Source: Stercorarius parasiticus (lineage: Eukaryota > Chordata > Aves > Charadriiformes > Stercorariidae). Taken from it: 64,000 nucleotides of DNA. The translations under genes were made by a program, and so were the position numbers. The DNA is taken from assembly GCA_013396915.1 (NCBI GenBank), contig VWZL01001368.1, positions 310,001 through 374,000 on the forward strand, written 5' to 3'. Positions 36,996 through 50,124 of this stretch are shown here, in pieces (the first letter of the stretch is position 1; every line of letters starts with the position of its first letter). The notes under the pieces were generated by a model, which saw only the letters and a list, made by a program, of their open reading frames with translations, was not told the origin of the DNA and ran no database searches.

Positions 36996-37050
36996 CCTCT
37001 GGTGTAAGTCCAGTGACTTCAATGAAGTTATACCAGAGATGCATTTGGCT
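36996..37050. repeat. Ancient palindromic repeat, copy 7
   Basis: A near-perfect inverted repeat: the arm CTCTGGTGTAA (36997-37007) pairs with TTATACCAGAG (37028-37038, one mismatch) around a core containing 'agtgacttcaatga'. It is the best example of the palindromic form in this window. It lies just past the main poly(A) signal but before the second one. Confidence 0.6.
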
Positions 37051-37226
37051 CACAGAGAAAATGCTTGTGCAAATCAATGCAAAGAAAAGGCAGAAAGAAA
37101 GAGTCTTTGCATTTGAAAGGGGTTTTCAACGTGTTAAAAATGTTTGGGTCAGCTACGGTTTTATTTTACTTTGTTCTTTTTGTTATTTTGCTCTTTCTTA
37201 TACAACAGCAGCAACAACACAAGGGA

Positions 37227-37236
37227 AATAAATAAA
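37227..37236 (+). terminator. Far-distal overlapping poly(A) signals
   Basis: Two AATAAA hexamers overlap (37227-37232 and 37231-37236). They could end a slightly longer INHBA 3' UTR if the signal at 36854 is skipped. A 'tgtgtaat' word follows about 20 bases later. Confidence 0.35.
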
Positions 37237-37239
37237 GGG

Positions 37240-40200
37240 AGTTTCACCAAGCATTGTGTAATCGTCCCTTAATATGCATTCCTGGTTGGGAAATTCACAG
37301 GAGCTGGGGAAGTAACAGAAAAAAATTCACCTTAGAGGTGAAACATGTGGGTGCCTCTTTGGATTGAACAGTATGATGCCCTTCTCTTCGGTGTGACTAT
37401 GCTAAATGGACATTCAAATTCATGGCCCTACATGTAATGGAATTTTAGGTTGTTCGCTTCTCCTTGTGAAATGCACCCCGAGTACAAAAGCTAGAGCCAA
37501 TTGCAACTTCTTTGCCTGCAGGCTGTTAGGTCTTCAACTACCATCACCACAATTCCCTTGAATAACCCAGAATTAGATGCTTACACAGATAAAAGGAGAA
37601 TTTGTATTACCGAGACAAAACTGCAAGGCTGTCGGTTCACATATGCTCGTTTATAAATTGATTAGTAGTCAGATGAAGTGATCAAAGAGGCCTGATCACA
37701 GGCAGCTGATCCCTGGTCTGAGTGAGAAATTATCTGAATACCCTTATATTTGATAATAAAGTGAACTTATGAAGGGTTTTCACCAGCCATTGCATTCCTA
37801 TGGTGATAAATGGACTCACGCTACATTCCAGTGGGGTGAGAATCAGGGAACAAGAATTTTGAGGTTGATCTTTAAATGGATTATTTGCACGCTGCATAGG
37901 CCACTGCAGCTATAAGCAGGCCTTTTAATAATCAGGCACTGAAAGCTTTTCTACAAAGGCTGTAGAAGTGAATTACTTTCCTCTTACTAAGAATAAGTTT
38001 TCAACAAATCAATGCAATCAGAGCTAGAGAAAGCCTTTGTTTCGGATATAATTAAGACATGACTGAATATTTGCTTTCTTTCCTTTGTTATGATCACTAT
38101 TATTATTATTGCCAGCAAGGACAACTGGAGTTGGAAGTTGCTCTAAGAGAATAAAATCATAAGAGCTACTTGACTCCAACTGCAATTATATTAAGCTGGT
38201 ATAAATGAAGCTTACACTTCAGGTGTAAAATGGGGAGTTATCCTTTCTCCAGCATGACATAAAATGCAGTACTGGATGGTGTAATCCAGATTTTTGCCAT
38301 TTTCTCCAACCATTTGATTTTCTTTCTATTTTAAGAATGCTATTGAGAACTGTTTCTATTGTACAGGCTTGTTGCAATGCCCCATCTGAAAAAAAAAACA
38401 GTGGGGAAGTAAGAGCTGCCTTTTACAGGAGCAGAACAATCTGCTAAAACGGAAAAAACCCTGTCCTAAACAAATTAGACCAAGCTAATAATACACAGAC
38501 AAAGGCAGATAACACCAAATGATTTTGCAAAAGAGATACACAGATAGTGTCTACTCAGCGTGGATTTCCTACCTTAGAGGAACATATTCACACTGCTGCT
38601 TGGGCTGTTGAGTTGCTGTGCTAGTTTCAGTGTGTATCATGATTCCTTCCATGCTTGTCACAGAGCTAAAAGGGTCTGTGTTTCGGTAGTCTCAATGGCT
38701 GCCCTCAGTGATCCCTTTCTTACTTAAATTTATCTGTCTCCCCAAAATACAAACACACGCTGATTTCAACTACTGGCTAGGGCTCAGAGTGACTGTCCTC
38801 CCTTATGCTGTTGATAGAAATACAGCACAGAGATCAAATCCATGGCTTGCAAATACCTGCTGCCTGGCTTCTATGGGCATTTCGTGGTTTCAAAATAGCT
38901 GTATTGCACATTGTCACCATTTGATCACATCTCTCCTGTCTACTGTTTCTTCTCATCAGCTTTTCTAGAATTGCATTGACTAGAAAAATAGTGCAGAAAA
39001 CCATCAGTTGCTAGAGCATCCCAAATGCTCTCTGCAGGACAGAGTTAAGTGAATGGTGGGGTTTCCCCTTCCCCTCCGACAGCCAGCAACTCCAAGCACC
39101 TGAGGTGGAAGGGCTGGGAGAAAGGTCCACATGAGTACACACCATCCATGTAACTTTGTTTTACAAGGGCTGTGAGAGGGAATGGGTTTAGTTTGCCTTT
39201 GAACAGTGACACTGCAGCTTATGGACACAGTGTCAAATTCAATGTACATATTACAACACCACATCAGGAAGCAGCATAACAATTATTTAATATGTCTGAG
39301 TCATCCAGTCTCTACTGCACGAGAAACTCACTCTGTTTCTGAGAAGTCAGAAATGTATATCACCAGAGTTATGGCCTCCAGAATTTCATATAACAGCAGA
39401 AAACAACAACATAGCAGCTTCATTCAAACAAGAAGAACATTCAGAGGGAAGTTGGCAAGAGATACTAGCAGAGGTCCCTGGAGGGGCTCTTGAGCAGACT
39501 GCTCTTCCACAACTTACGCACACACAAGAATGCCTCTTATGGCTGCATTAGGATGCAGTTTATGGGCCTGGGCTTGATCTTAATGAAGTCAGCAGGGTAT
39601 TACAGACCTGGACGGCTTAACTGAAAGTAAAATGAAGCCCTATTTTTCAAGAAAGATCACTGAGTATAAAAGAGTAAAGAGTAAGATGGTAGATGACGTG
39701 GGCACTTTAATGAATGGCATATGAGAGTGATCAGAGTTGAATGCCTTTGAAAAATGTGAAGATAACTTAAATCAGGGTAGAGGTAGAAAAATCTCCAGTT
39801 ACAGAATGCAATTTCACAGGGTCTTTCTACATAAAGAGCCCATTCAAAGGTCTACATCTTAGTTCTTAGCTGAGCTGCGTCTCCTGCTTCACTGACACAG
39901 CCCTTCCCAGGGTCATGCCAGCCTTAGAAATGGCGCAATGCAGGAAGAAGACACAGCACCACTTTCAGGCATCAGACACTCACCACTTTTGCCACCCTGA
40001 GAGTGTTACAGAGGCCACAAATCTGTCTAAAGACTGGGTAGACAGATTGGTTAACAAGTGACAAATCGAACTATTTCAATTTATTTAAATTTCTAGCACA
40101 TGACACAACCCTCAGAAGCAATTCAGGCCTGTCTCAGCACTGGCAAGCTACCTTAGTATGAATCAGGTTTAAATTTGTCATGCTTTCAAATGCATACCTT

Positions 40201-43200
40201 TTTGTGCAAATCCTACTCCTTTCTCACGCTTTCAGTGGACAGCCTGGTCATTTGTACACAGCTGTTGTGGCAAAACTGGCCTGTTGTGGCAAAACTAGGT
40301 TTAGGCTTCAAGCTTCGCTTCTCCATTTGTATTTCCATAGCCTAAGAAAATACTCTCAGGCACAGGAGCTTTATGCCACCCCCGCATGTCTGGCCAAGAA
40401 GGAGAGAGATAAGTTAAATAAGTTAATTATGTCAACAAATAAGTGACAGTCTCTATGGATAGAAACACCAGGTCCAAAGAGAAGCAGCCCAGTACCAGAC
40501 CTGCCCTGCCAGTGACCCAGCCCGGGTACCGAGAGGGTCTGTAGTATGTGGGGAAGAGCAGAGGGACTGCAGGGAGAGGAAATGCAGCAACGGGGGAGTG
40601 GTTTCAATTACTCCCATGAAGTAACTGTCACATCAGGTCATGATGCGGAGATTAAATTTTTGCTATACCACACAGGTTTGTTACACCGAGAAGGTAAGTC
40701 ATACTTGTCCGTCTTTCTATCTGCCTACCTCTGTTACAGCAGAGTGTGCTTTCGTGGGGAAAAAAAAAAACAACAAAAAACCTATGAAAACTTCAAGAAA
40801 CTAGAAGGGACAGCTGAAAGGGTAAAATATTTCCAAGCAGCTTGCAGGCTATGTAAGGATACTGTATTAGGGGCACTGTACTGAAAAAGACCCCAAGAGC
40901 CAGTGTGATAGGTTAGCAGGATAAAGTCATATTTAAGTGAGAAAAAATAGAAAAGAACAGAAATGTCGGCAAGTTAATTCTAAGAATGTATTAGAGAAGG
41001 TTAGAAAAGAATCTGAGTACCCTGCAAAATCCATAATATCTAAGAATGAGTTAAAAGGTCAAGTAAGATAAATTCAGTAAGAGTTGACGTGTGCTTTGTA
41101 AGTGGAAAACCTGCTTCATTTCTTGCATGGAATCAACAAGTTCATGGAAAGGAAAACATGCTGATATAGTCAGCTTGGATTTTCCAGGAGGAATTTATAA
41201 AGACCCCCACAAACTTTTCCTAAAGAAACCAACCCATCATGGGATGAAGAAGGCAGCACACACATAGCTAATAGTTTTAATTAAAAGAGATGAAAGAAAT
41301 AGAGAGATGTCATTAGTGTCTCGCTCTGCATTAGGGTCTGTGCTATGAACATAAAAATCTGAAATATGGATGAAAAGTCAGATGACAAAGTCTCCTGTCA
41401 ATACTAAATTAATCAAAATAGCAAAGGCAACGGCTGGTGGCACAGAATTGCAGAACAACTTCACAAAATAAAGAAAGCGCAGCTGAAAATCAGTACTGAT
41501 AACTGTAAAGTAACAGAGGTAGCACAGGACACATTTAGAAGAAAACAATCCCGACTTCGCATGCCATAGAAGTGAGCTGCCCCTTGGGAAAGGGACTTGA
41601 GCAGTATAATGAACAGTGTCAGCTAAATGCTTTTCATCAGTAAGAAAAGCAAGCTGAACATTAGGGATTACTAGACAAGACAAGGTTTGTTGCTTAGTAG
41701 ACCAGTTGGTATAGCTGGAAAATGCAGACATGGTTTTGGGTATTGAAAGAGAATGGCAGACTTCAGGGTAAAACAGAAACTCTCATTAGATGGCTGAAGA
41801 CAGCAATTAGGCCCCCCTTTTGCTTTCTCTCCTCCAGGCTGAGAAAGTCCAGCTCACTCAAACTCTCCTCATACAATTTCCTTAGAGGGACAGACAGAGG
41901 GAAGAAAAATAAGACACAGTTTTTAGGTCATCGTATTTCTGATTGGAAAAGCTCATTGCTGATTCGCCATTAGTTATGTCACTTTTACCTCAGTGTAATA
42001 CTGTCTCTGGTAGAACAACACAGAAGATCAGGTTATGAGCACACGCTGATCCTGCGTATACCGAAAGACTTCACTCAACACCACACGACAAAAATACAGT
42101 TATGCTGCAGCAAACCAGACAGCTTGGTTATCCTTCTGATGCAGCCAGTTGTTTTTGTTTGGTTGGGTTTTTTTTTTTTTAAATATACTTTTTTAAGAAC
42201 CCTTCCTGTTAAATCACAAAGCTGTATTATCCTCACGGCTGAGCAGCTACAGCCTGTGATGATTATCTCTGCACTTTCTTCAAAGGCCCGTCACTATTTC
42301 CTTCAAGCTCAAGTTCAAGTCTTCCTAGCTGTTTCAATTGCACAAGCCATATGTGTCGCTGGCGAGACAGACTGATGGGCAAATCAGCTTATGAATGGTC
42401 AGGTTTGCCTTGCCGCCTTCATGCAACAGCAACAGAGATTATGTTGTTTACATTATTATTCCTGGCCTACACTATCTAAAAAGAAAAGGAAGGAGGGTGA
42501 GGAAGGAGGGAAGCAAGGCAAGCTAAAACAAAGATGAGGCTAAAACCAAAATTAAAGTAGTCTTCATACTATTTCCACATAAACACAATTGTTTGACAAG
42601 AGGGTTTTTTAATAGGGAAAAGGAGGGAACACGGACTGAAAAGGAGAAGTGGATGTAACATCGAAGATAGGAACACACCAGTGGGTAATAAATATTTATA
42701 AAATAAGACATGCATCAGCCTGCTGCATACGCTTTCTACAAAATGATATATGGATGACTAAAGTGTGATAAAGAAATGCAGAGTAAAGTAACACAGAGCC
42801 TAAATTTAGACACATGGAGATTTTTCCAAATGTTGCATTTTCAAGTATATTAAAAAAAAGACAAGGAGGGAGGGGAAAGATGAAGGTTTTTGTTTGTTTT
42901 TTTTTTCAAACTAAACACAACTGTTTCACATCTTCATTTTTTCTTTGTTTCTTCCCTTTTTTTAATTTCCCTCAACTTCCAGCCTTTGTTCCTTTGTCTT
43001 ATAACACGTTGTTATTCTCAATATGACAAAAGTTATACTTTTAATGCCAAATTGTTTGATACATTTTATAAAAGAAAATGAAAGACAGACCTTTGACTGC
43101 AAGGAGATGTAGAAGTTTGCTTGGTGCCATAATGTGCTACATCCATCATTTTCAGTTAACCCCTTCCCAGACCAACTGCTGCCTATGTGCCCTTAGCAAT

Positions 43201-46200
43201 GCATTTGCAGGCAAAGCAGCTGAACAGATCAGCACTTCTGCAAAACTTGAGAGGTACTGCTTTAAATTTCTTAGACACTCCTTTGAGACCAAATTAAGGC
43301 TTTCCTGGTACATTTAGCAGAATGGTGACCAGATCTCTGTGCTAAAAGTCCTATGCCTCAAACCTCGCCCCCAAACAAAGACCTCAAGTGGGTCTATGTT
43401 TGTATCTGGTAAGAGAAGTACAGTTTTACCGTTATTAACACTCATTATTCCTGCCATTCTAACACAAAGCCTTAGCTGCATTTTATTCTGCAGTGTATGT
43501 TTTCCTTGCATAACCTGGTCCTTTAGACCTGTAACACGCTTATGCAATGCTAAGGCCTTAGCAGTGTCACCAAGGGCATGATTTGAAGAAGACAAGGTGG
43601 TACAAGCAGAGGCTTTGCAATATAAGATAGCCTACACTCGTTACAGAATCTGATGATGGTGTGTCAATAGCTCAAATCATAACACCCTGTGCATTTTGCA
43701 GGGCCATGTGTTAGGAAAGACAGCTTTTTAACTTATAAAATGAGCACTTCTGCAACAGAAACAACTGTCAGACAAATATAGAACCCTGAAATGTCATTTT
43801 TACGCTCTTCTTTCAAAGTAATACTACACTTTAAAGTACAGTAGAACATAATGACAGTGTTAAAGAGAAAAAGAACAGATTTGATTTTAAAAACTAGGTA
43901 TAGAAGTGAGTCAGACCTGATCTCAGGGACACCAGAGGAGATTTGGAGTTACTGCATTAGGATTATTTATGATGTAGGGAAGTATAACTGAAATCAGGAT
44001 CTAGCAAACTGGGGAATAAACAAAGGCAGAAATATCCTTCATTACAGAGCACTTGAAGACAGTCACCAAAAAAAAAAAAAAAAGGAACATAAAACAAAAA
44101 AGTACACAAGCACAGGCACAGCCCTCCGCAAAAGCTTTCTGGTGTCTGGACCCAGAACACTGGCACTAAAACTCAGTTCTGTCTGCTGAAGAAATTCCCT
44201 AATTTTGGATTGACTGAAGGATGTTCAGGGTGTTATTGAAGAAAACTCTGGGATGGAAGGAGCATGTAAAGTTGCTTCTCAGGCTGACCCTGGCAATGCT
44301 CGTCTGTACAGTTATCAGCCAACAGAGTGAAGAGGCAGGAGGTCAGAGAAGTATTGCAAGCAGAACAAGACAGATTTTGAAGACCAGCATAAACATTCTG
44401 ATCTGTAACTGAAGCTGCATATAAAATTCATATTTATTTCTTTAGATGCAAAATTACATGTCTTGTCTTTGTAAACAAGGTGGCTATGGTGTTTCTCTCA
44501 AAGGAACCCTTGCATCCACTAAGGTAGTTGTTGAAAAGTAAAGGACTTGGTGCTTTAGGGACTCGTGCAAAGCTGGAAGGATGCAGAACCAAAGTATAGA
44601 TTGTCACAGAAAGAGAGAAAACAGGTAGAAACATATTCTCGTTCAGCAGCATACTTGGCCAAGCTGATATGTAACATATAACTAAAAAAAAAAAGATGGC
44701 TTAGTAAAACCACTATATAGAACAACAAATTCACCTAATCATAATTCCTTAGGATTAGGAGTATTTGGCAAAATTTGCCTGGTTTTGGAACACTTTTGTG
44801 TGATTTGGCATAAAAGAAGAAATGGTAGAGACTGCAGCCACACACACGACCCTTTGCTTTGATCCATGTGTGCTGCACAGCCGGTCCAAAAAGGAAAGAC
44901 AAACAAACAAGTACAGCCTGCCTCAATTTGCCTGCTCTGTTTCAATCTCTGGTATCACATGCCTTTTTATAACTGGGGAAGAATCTTTCTGTAGTGGGCT
45001 GGAATAACTTCTCTCTATTGCAGTTACTAAAGCTGTTACCCTTCATGAGAGAGTAAGTTCTTCAGCTTTCCAGTACATGTACACTGATTGTACCTTGTAT
45101 CTCTAACCATGTTTTAAGCAGTGTCCATCAAAATACAAAGCATCCTTTGCCATCAAACTTCCTCTCTGCAGAAACTGTTTCTGGCAGCAATGCTAACATT
45201 TTTCTTTACTCGAACTGCAAGTAATGGTTAGTCTGAAAGGATCTAGGATGATGACAGTGATGCATGTTATTTGCTGTTCTACATTCACTATATTCTGCTC
45301 ATCTAACATCTCAGTTATGTGACGTTATTCACTTTTTGACCTAAATTATTATGCAATCTTACTTTGTGCTATTTAAATGTTGCCTCATTTCACCTTTATT
45401 ACCACTAAGCAACGACAGCTGAAGTGATTCCTAACGTGATTTGCACTCAGTTTATGGAATCTATTCAGGTAGCAGGCCATACCAGTGTAAAGTTCTTATT
45501 ATCTGACAAACTGCTGGGTGCTTGGAATTAGTCTAAACATCTAGTTTGGACATCTGAAACAATCCCACTTTTCAAGAGACAACTAGTGAGTGAACAGCGC
45601 TTATGACAAATGTAACAATATATTATTTCAATATTGACTAACAGAAGGATTTATGAATGTTTTTTACCAGAAATGTAAAGGTAGTATTTACGATCCTCTA
45701 ATAGAGAGATTGCAGAGAAACTGATGAAAAAGTTTACGTATAATAGTATGATACCCTAATTATACAGTAGAATTTAATCATGCAGCTTGTGAAAACAGTT
45801 ATGAAAAGAGACACAACTGTGAGGCATCTCAATCCCACAGAGGTAGTGGGATGAATCCTGCTGTCCTTTTCCTAAAAATTCCCACTGAGCTAGGTATGCT
45901 CTTGTCACTTCTGGCCCCTTGCCTCAGGGGAGGAACAGGACCATTCCTAAGGCATTTTGCCATGTTTAGCAGCTGCAGGCTCCCTATGCAGGGTGCAGAG
46001 ACAAAGCCAGACATGGGTGCAGAAGCAGCATCAGCTCTTTGGCATGGTACTGTAGCAAGCATTGCAAGGAAATGCTCCTTCTCCCAGGCATACAGCAGTG
46101 CTGTAGATAATCTAACATGCTCTTCTAAGATGTTAGCATGTATCAAGGATTGGTACTTCAAATCCCAAGCGGATTGTGGAGGCAGGAGTCACCACCAACG

Positions 46201-47531
46201 GGCTAGCAGAGGTCAGGCTCCTCTGCATGTGCAGAAGAGTTTCCTTGTGCATTGGACGGAAAGGCTGGTGAGGGGAGAGGAGCCACGTATGAAGCTGAAC
46301 CCTGAGGAAACTGGTCAGCAGTATGTTAGATGATGATGTATCATTGATGACCTCGGGAAATGGTTAGTTGATGACCTGGATGTGATTTGAATTGTGATTG
46401 AAAAATTCAGTGTGGTGGCAGTGACCTACAAAGTCTCTATGGAGCTAGGAAGAGAAATGCTCTGTGGCTACAAATGCCTCTCTAGTGCAATATTAAGGCA
46501 CTGCTGGCATTTGCAAAATCTGTACCTAATCCTGTAGTCACACAAACTTCTTTGATGGCTAAATTTCAGTGGCTGTCATCTCACAGGGGTCCATATAGCT
46601 GCCAGCGCAGCTTCTAGCCACACTGAGTTGCAAAGGGCAAAAGCTCAATGGAGCTTCACAAAACAGAGTCCTCCTAGCTGTTTCACTTTGTCGTGGATAT
46701 GATCCAAACATAAACCACCTTGTTAAAATAATCTCTATCCTGGTTACCGAGTGGCTAGAATGTCACTCAGAACATCTAATGCATAGGAACCAGGACTTCC
46801 ATAGCCCTTCCCAGACTAGAACTGTGTCCAAGGCAAGGCCTCTAGCAACGGCACAAAAGGTCACCATTTTGGCCATAGGTCTCACTTGCTCCAACTCATG
46901 CAGTATTTATTATACCCAGAGTAAGACAGCAAAGGGTCTGAGAGAGCCCCACCCTGGACTATTTACAACACAACTACACACTACCAGGTGAAAACTTCTC
47001 TGATATTTATTTAAATCAAAATGCCAAAGAGAAGCTCTAGTACTAATTTTCCAGCCATACGACCCTTGGTTATTATTTTGTAACTCCACATAAGGAAAGT
47101 TTCACGGCATGTGCTAAATATCTATGGGGGCAGAACGACTCAGTCGCTTAAATATGTAGCATGGTTCCTCCTATTTCTGCATTACAGCAACATCCCAGTC
47201 TGTGGCTCTGAGCAGGTCTCAGGCTGTCTTTCCGATGGTATTTAATGTGAGGCTCTCACTGCTTGCTAAGAAAGATCCCCTGGCAATTTTCACAAAAGTA
47301 GGGCTATTAACCTCCCTGACCTGATCATATTCCACTATTCATTAAGCACAATGGGGGGAAGGACTAGTTTAGTACTGACTCAGAAGGAAGAGTGCCACCC
47401 ACTGAACCAAAGACATCGCACTTAGCAGCAGCCAGAGTATATATGTACATAGATATATGGGTGTTTATAGTATATATACACACAATGTATGTTGAACAGA
47501 AACCAACGAGTGATCTTTACTCTGTCTTCTT
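37240..47531. other. Intergenic 3' flank of INHBA
   Basis: I see no gene. Open frames are short and unrecognisable; the longest is about 160 codons at 45851-46333 and shows no domain or family signature. The interval contains a CR1 fragment (41805-41890), a possible palindromic repeat copy at 39563-39600 ('gggcttgatcttaatgaagtc'), several A tracts, and a non-repetitive block at about 37770-38100 with GATA, TAAT and TTTAATAATC words that might be a conserved element. Confidence 0.65.
41805..41890 (-). mobile_element. CR1 LINE fragment, minus strand
   Basis: 'ctctcctccaggctgagaaa' then 'gtccagctcactcaaactctcctcatac' type sequence is the reverse complement of a standard CR1 3' coding block ('ctctccaggctgaacagcccaactctctcagcctttcctcatag'). 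Short and old; it fades on both sides. Confidence 0.65.
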
Positions 47532-47730
47532 TACTGTGAGGGTGGTGAGACACTGGAACAGGTTGCCCAGGGAAGTTGTGGATGCCCCATCCCTGGAAGT
47601 GTTCAAGGCCAGGCTGGATGGGCCTTTGAGCAGCCTGGTCTAGTGGGAGGTGTCCCTGCCCATGGCAGGGGTTGGAACTAGATGATCTTTAAGGTCCCTT
47701 CCAACCCAAACCATTCCATGATTCTATGAT
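47532..47730 (+). mobile_element. CR1 LINE 3' end with intact tail
   Basis: A well-preserved avian CR1 3' terminus. It encodes the last residues of the ORF2 reverse transcriptase polyprotein (frame ending at 47643, with RVVRHWNRLPREVVDAPSLE readable). This is followed by the 3' UTR ('aactagatgatctttaaggtcc', 'cttccaaccc') and the terminal repeat 'ccatgattctatgat'. The element is strongly 5' truncated, as most CR1 copies are. It is the youngest-looking mobile element here and the best evidence that the genome is avian. Confidence 0.92.
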
Positions 47731-50103
47731 CTGATGTGGTGGTTATAATTGACTGTGTCTTAGATTAATGTGTTACATCATTCAGTGGCAAAACTGAGAA
47801 GTTGTTACACAATCACGTTTACTCACATTAGGTATGTTGTAAACCAAATACAGAATTTTCTCTGATGCTCATAGTTTCAGCATCCAAGGAAAAATCCCTA
47901 ATCCATGACTGTAGCCTTAACTGGTGGATTTACACCAGCAGAAAAATGAAGCAGGGAATGAGGCCCATGTTATTTCTCCCATCCCACTGTTTCCTCTCTA
48001 CATTGTGGCTGTTGTAAGAACAACTTTCCTGCTTGATACGTTGTTCTTTCTACCAGTTGCCACCTTAAATTAGGTTTTCTTATGTCATTTGGTAGTAAGG
48101 AGCTTTGGGTTCATGTCAGGAGAGGCATTTAACATGCTTCTGATACTCCAGCATAAGCAGCTGTGACATGGAGGCAATTCTGAACATCCACAACCATCAC
48201 CACCAATTACCCCCTTTATTAGTCCAACCTTGCGGTGGATACCCAGGGAGAATTTCACTGTCAGTCTAAACATTTCACGGCTTCCTATGTTTCATGAATA
48301 TATATGTATATATATGCTGTGTTTCACATTTCACTTGTTTGCTGCCCTCCCAAACACCAGCTTCTTAATTTTAGCTGCTTCGGTAATAAGACATAAATCA
48401 CTTTTTTATGGCTGCTACACCATTTTTCTGCTAACAGCTGTCATATTGCATTAGGCTACATTATACACGATGAAGAACGAGGGAGAGGTGGAGCACGACA
48501 TGCGCAGCCTAACAAATTTATTATGCTGTTCGGTTGATAGGCCTATTCATCTTTCAACGCTGAGAGTATAATAAGTCCTACTAACCCAAACTAACAGCAC
48601 TCCAGGAAAATGTTAAGAATGTAGATTATATACAAATCAGGAAACTCTGATACTGTGTATTCAGCTGGGATAATCTACTCCTTGATAATGGAGCCGATGT
48701 ATTTTAGGCATCCATTACCCTTAGGATGCTTTTATGAAAAGGCATTTATAATTCAGTTTCCAAGCACAGTGGAAATCTGTATTGAACAATGGAACTGTTT
48801 AGCTTGTGGTTATGTTTATACAGCTCAAACACACTCAGGACTTGTCTACACTGCAGGCTGTGGGGTGATGCAGAGATGCCGCATCTCACCTAAGGTAGCT
48901 CATGGCTTCCTAGTGCGGTGTGGCCATTCCCTGGGCACACATTTTGGAAGCAGGTGAGTACCCACCTAGAACAATGCAGGAAGTCCCTAGGGTGCCGGAA
49001 GTGCTGCTCTCCCCTTGCCTGAAAAGTCAAGCCTCATTCCTGTGTTTTGAAGAGGTCATCCACAGTCTGAAGCATCCCTAGTTATGTTTATCATTTCAGC
49101 ACAGCTGGGCTTCTCTGACACTAGCATATATTTTTAAAATGGGCAGTAAAAACTGGCAAATGTGAAAACCTGTTTAAAAAACCTGACCTCAAAAACATCA
49201 GGAGTTCTTATAGCTATTTTTACAAATCCTGAAATTGAATTTTCCAAGTGGAATTCTTCTAACAGAAGAAACAGAAGCTTCTGTAAGAGCAAAAAATAAG
49301 TAATTATAATATGTAAATTTGGAGTTACAGTATAGATTATTTAGGCTATAACAGTACAGACTATAGAGGATTTCATAAGTGGAACAAAGTTTTAAAGAGC
49401 TCTTAAAAGAAATATTATTCTTCTTCCTTTCCCATGCAAAGCCCCCTGCTGCTTCTGCAGTTATTGGGAGTTCCTTAAATCACAGCATTGAGACTCCATA
49501 TTAAGGAATACACAAATTAAAATCTTTACAATTCTAACTTTAACTTAATTATCTTTACAGCAGCATTCATAGTGTGGGGAATATTGTAAACCGTGTGGTA
49601 ATGTTAATTACGTGCAAATGGCAATTGTAAAGGTTTTAATAGTGACCTCTGTAACTAGAAACCTTATTGATCATGTCTACACTCCTATGTGTAATCACAT
49701 AGTGCTGGCTAAAACACCAAAATCCTCTCCTGGCCTGTACTGAAGTCTGTGTAAAACCTGGGGTGGACTCCTGAGGAGCAAATTCTTGTTTGGTTGCTTT
49801 TCAGAAAGTGTTAAATGTCTCCCCCTTTCCCTCAGTAAACTAAAATTTTAAAAGTTAGACAATGATTCTGAATGATTTTATGAAGAAAGTTGATTGAATA
49901 AAAAATTTATACAAAGTAATCCATGCTGGTTTGTATTTAAAACATTTACAAAACAATGCCTGAATGAAGACTTTGGCAGGTCTTTTGTTTCCTAACTGGA
50001 CATCAGCAACATTGCACCTAACAAGGCCCTTTTATTTCTTGTGTGTTCTGAGACCTATACACAACTCTTTCAATTCTTCGCTAGTTCAAATTGTTCTGTA
50101 TTT

Positions 50104-50124
50104 AACACACAGACACACACACAC
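50104..50124 (+). repeat. (CA)n microsatellite
   Basis: About ten CA units with one GA interruption. Confidence 0.85.

Noticed and set aside
43314..43595. Minus-strand 93-codon frame considered as a retroviral envelope or gag relic
   Set aside because: A helix-like stretch is present, but none of the expected retroviral motifs, LTRs or neighbouring pol fragments are seen.
45851..46333. 160-codon + strand open frame
   Set aside because: No recognisable domain, no splice context, an antisense frame of similar quality (45829-46161), and located in intergenic desert.
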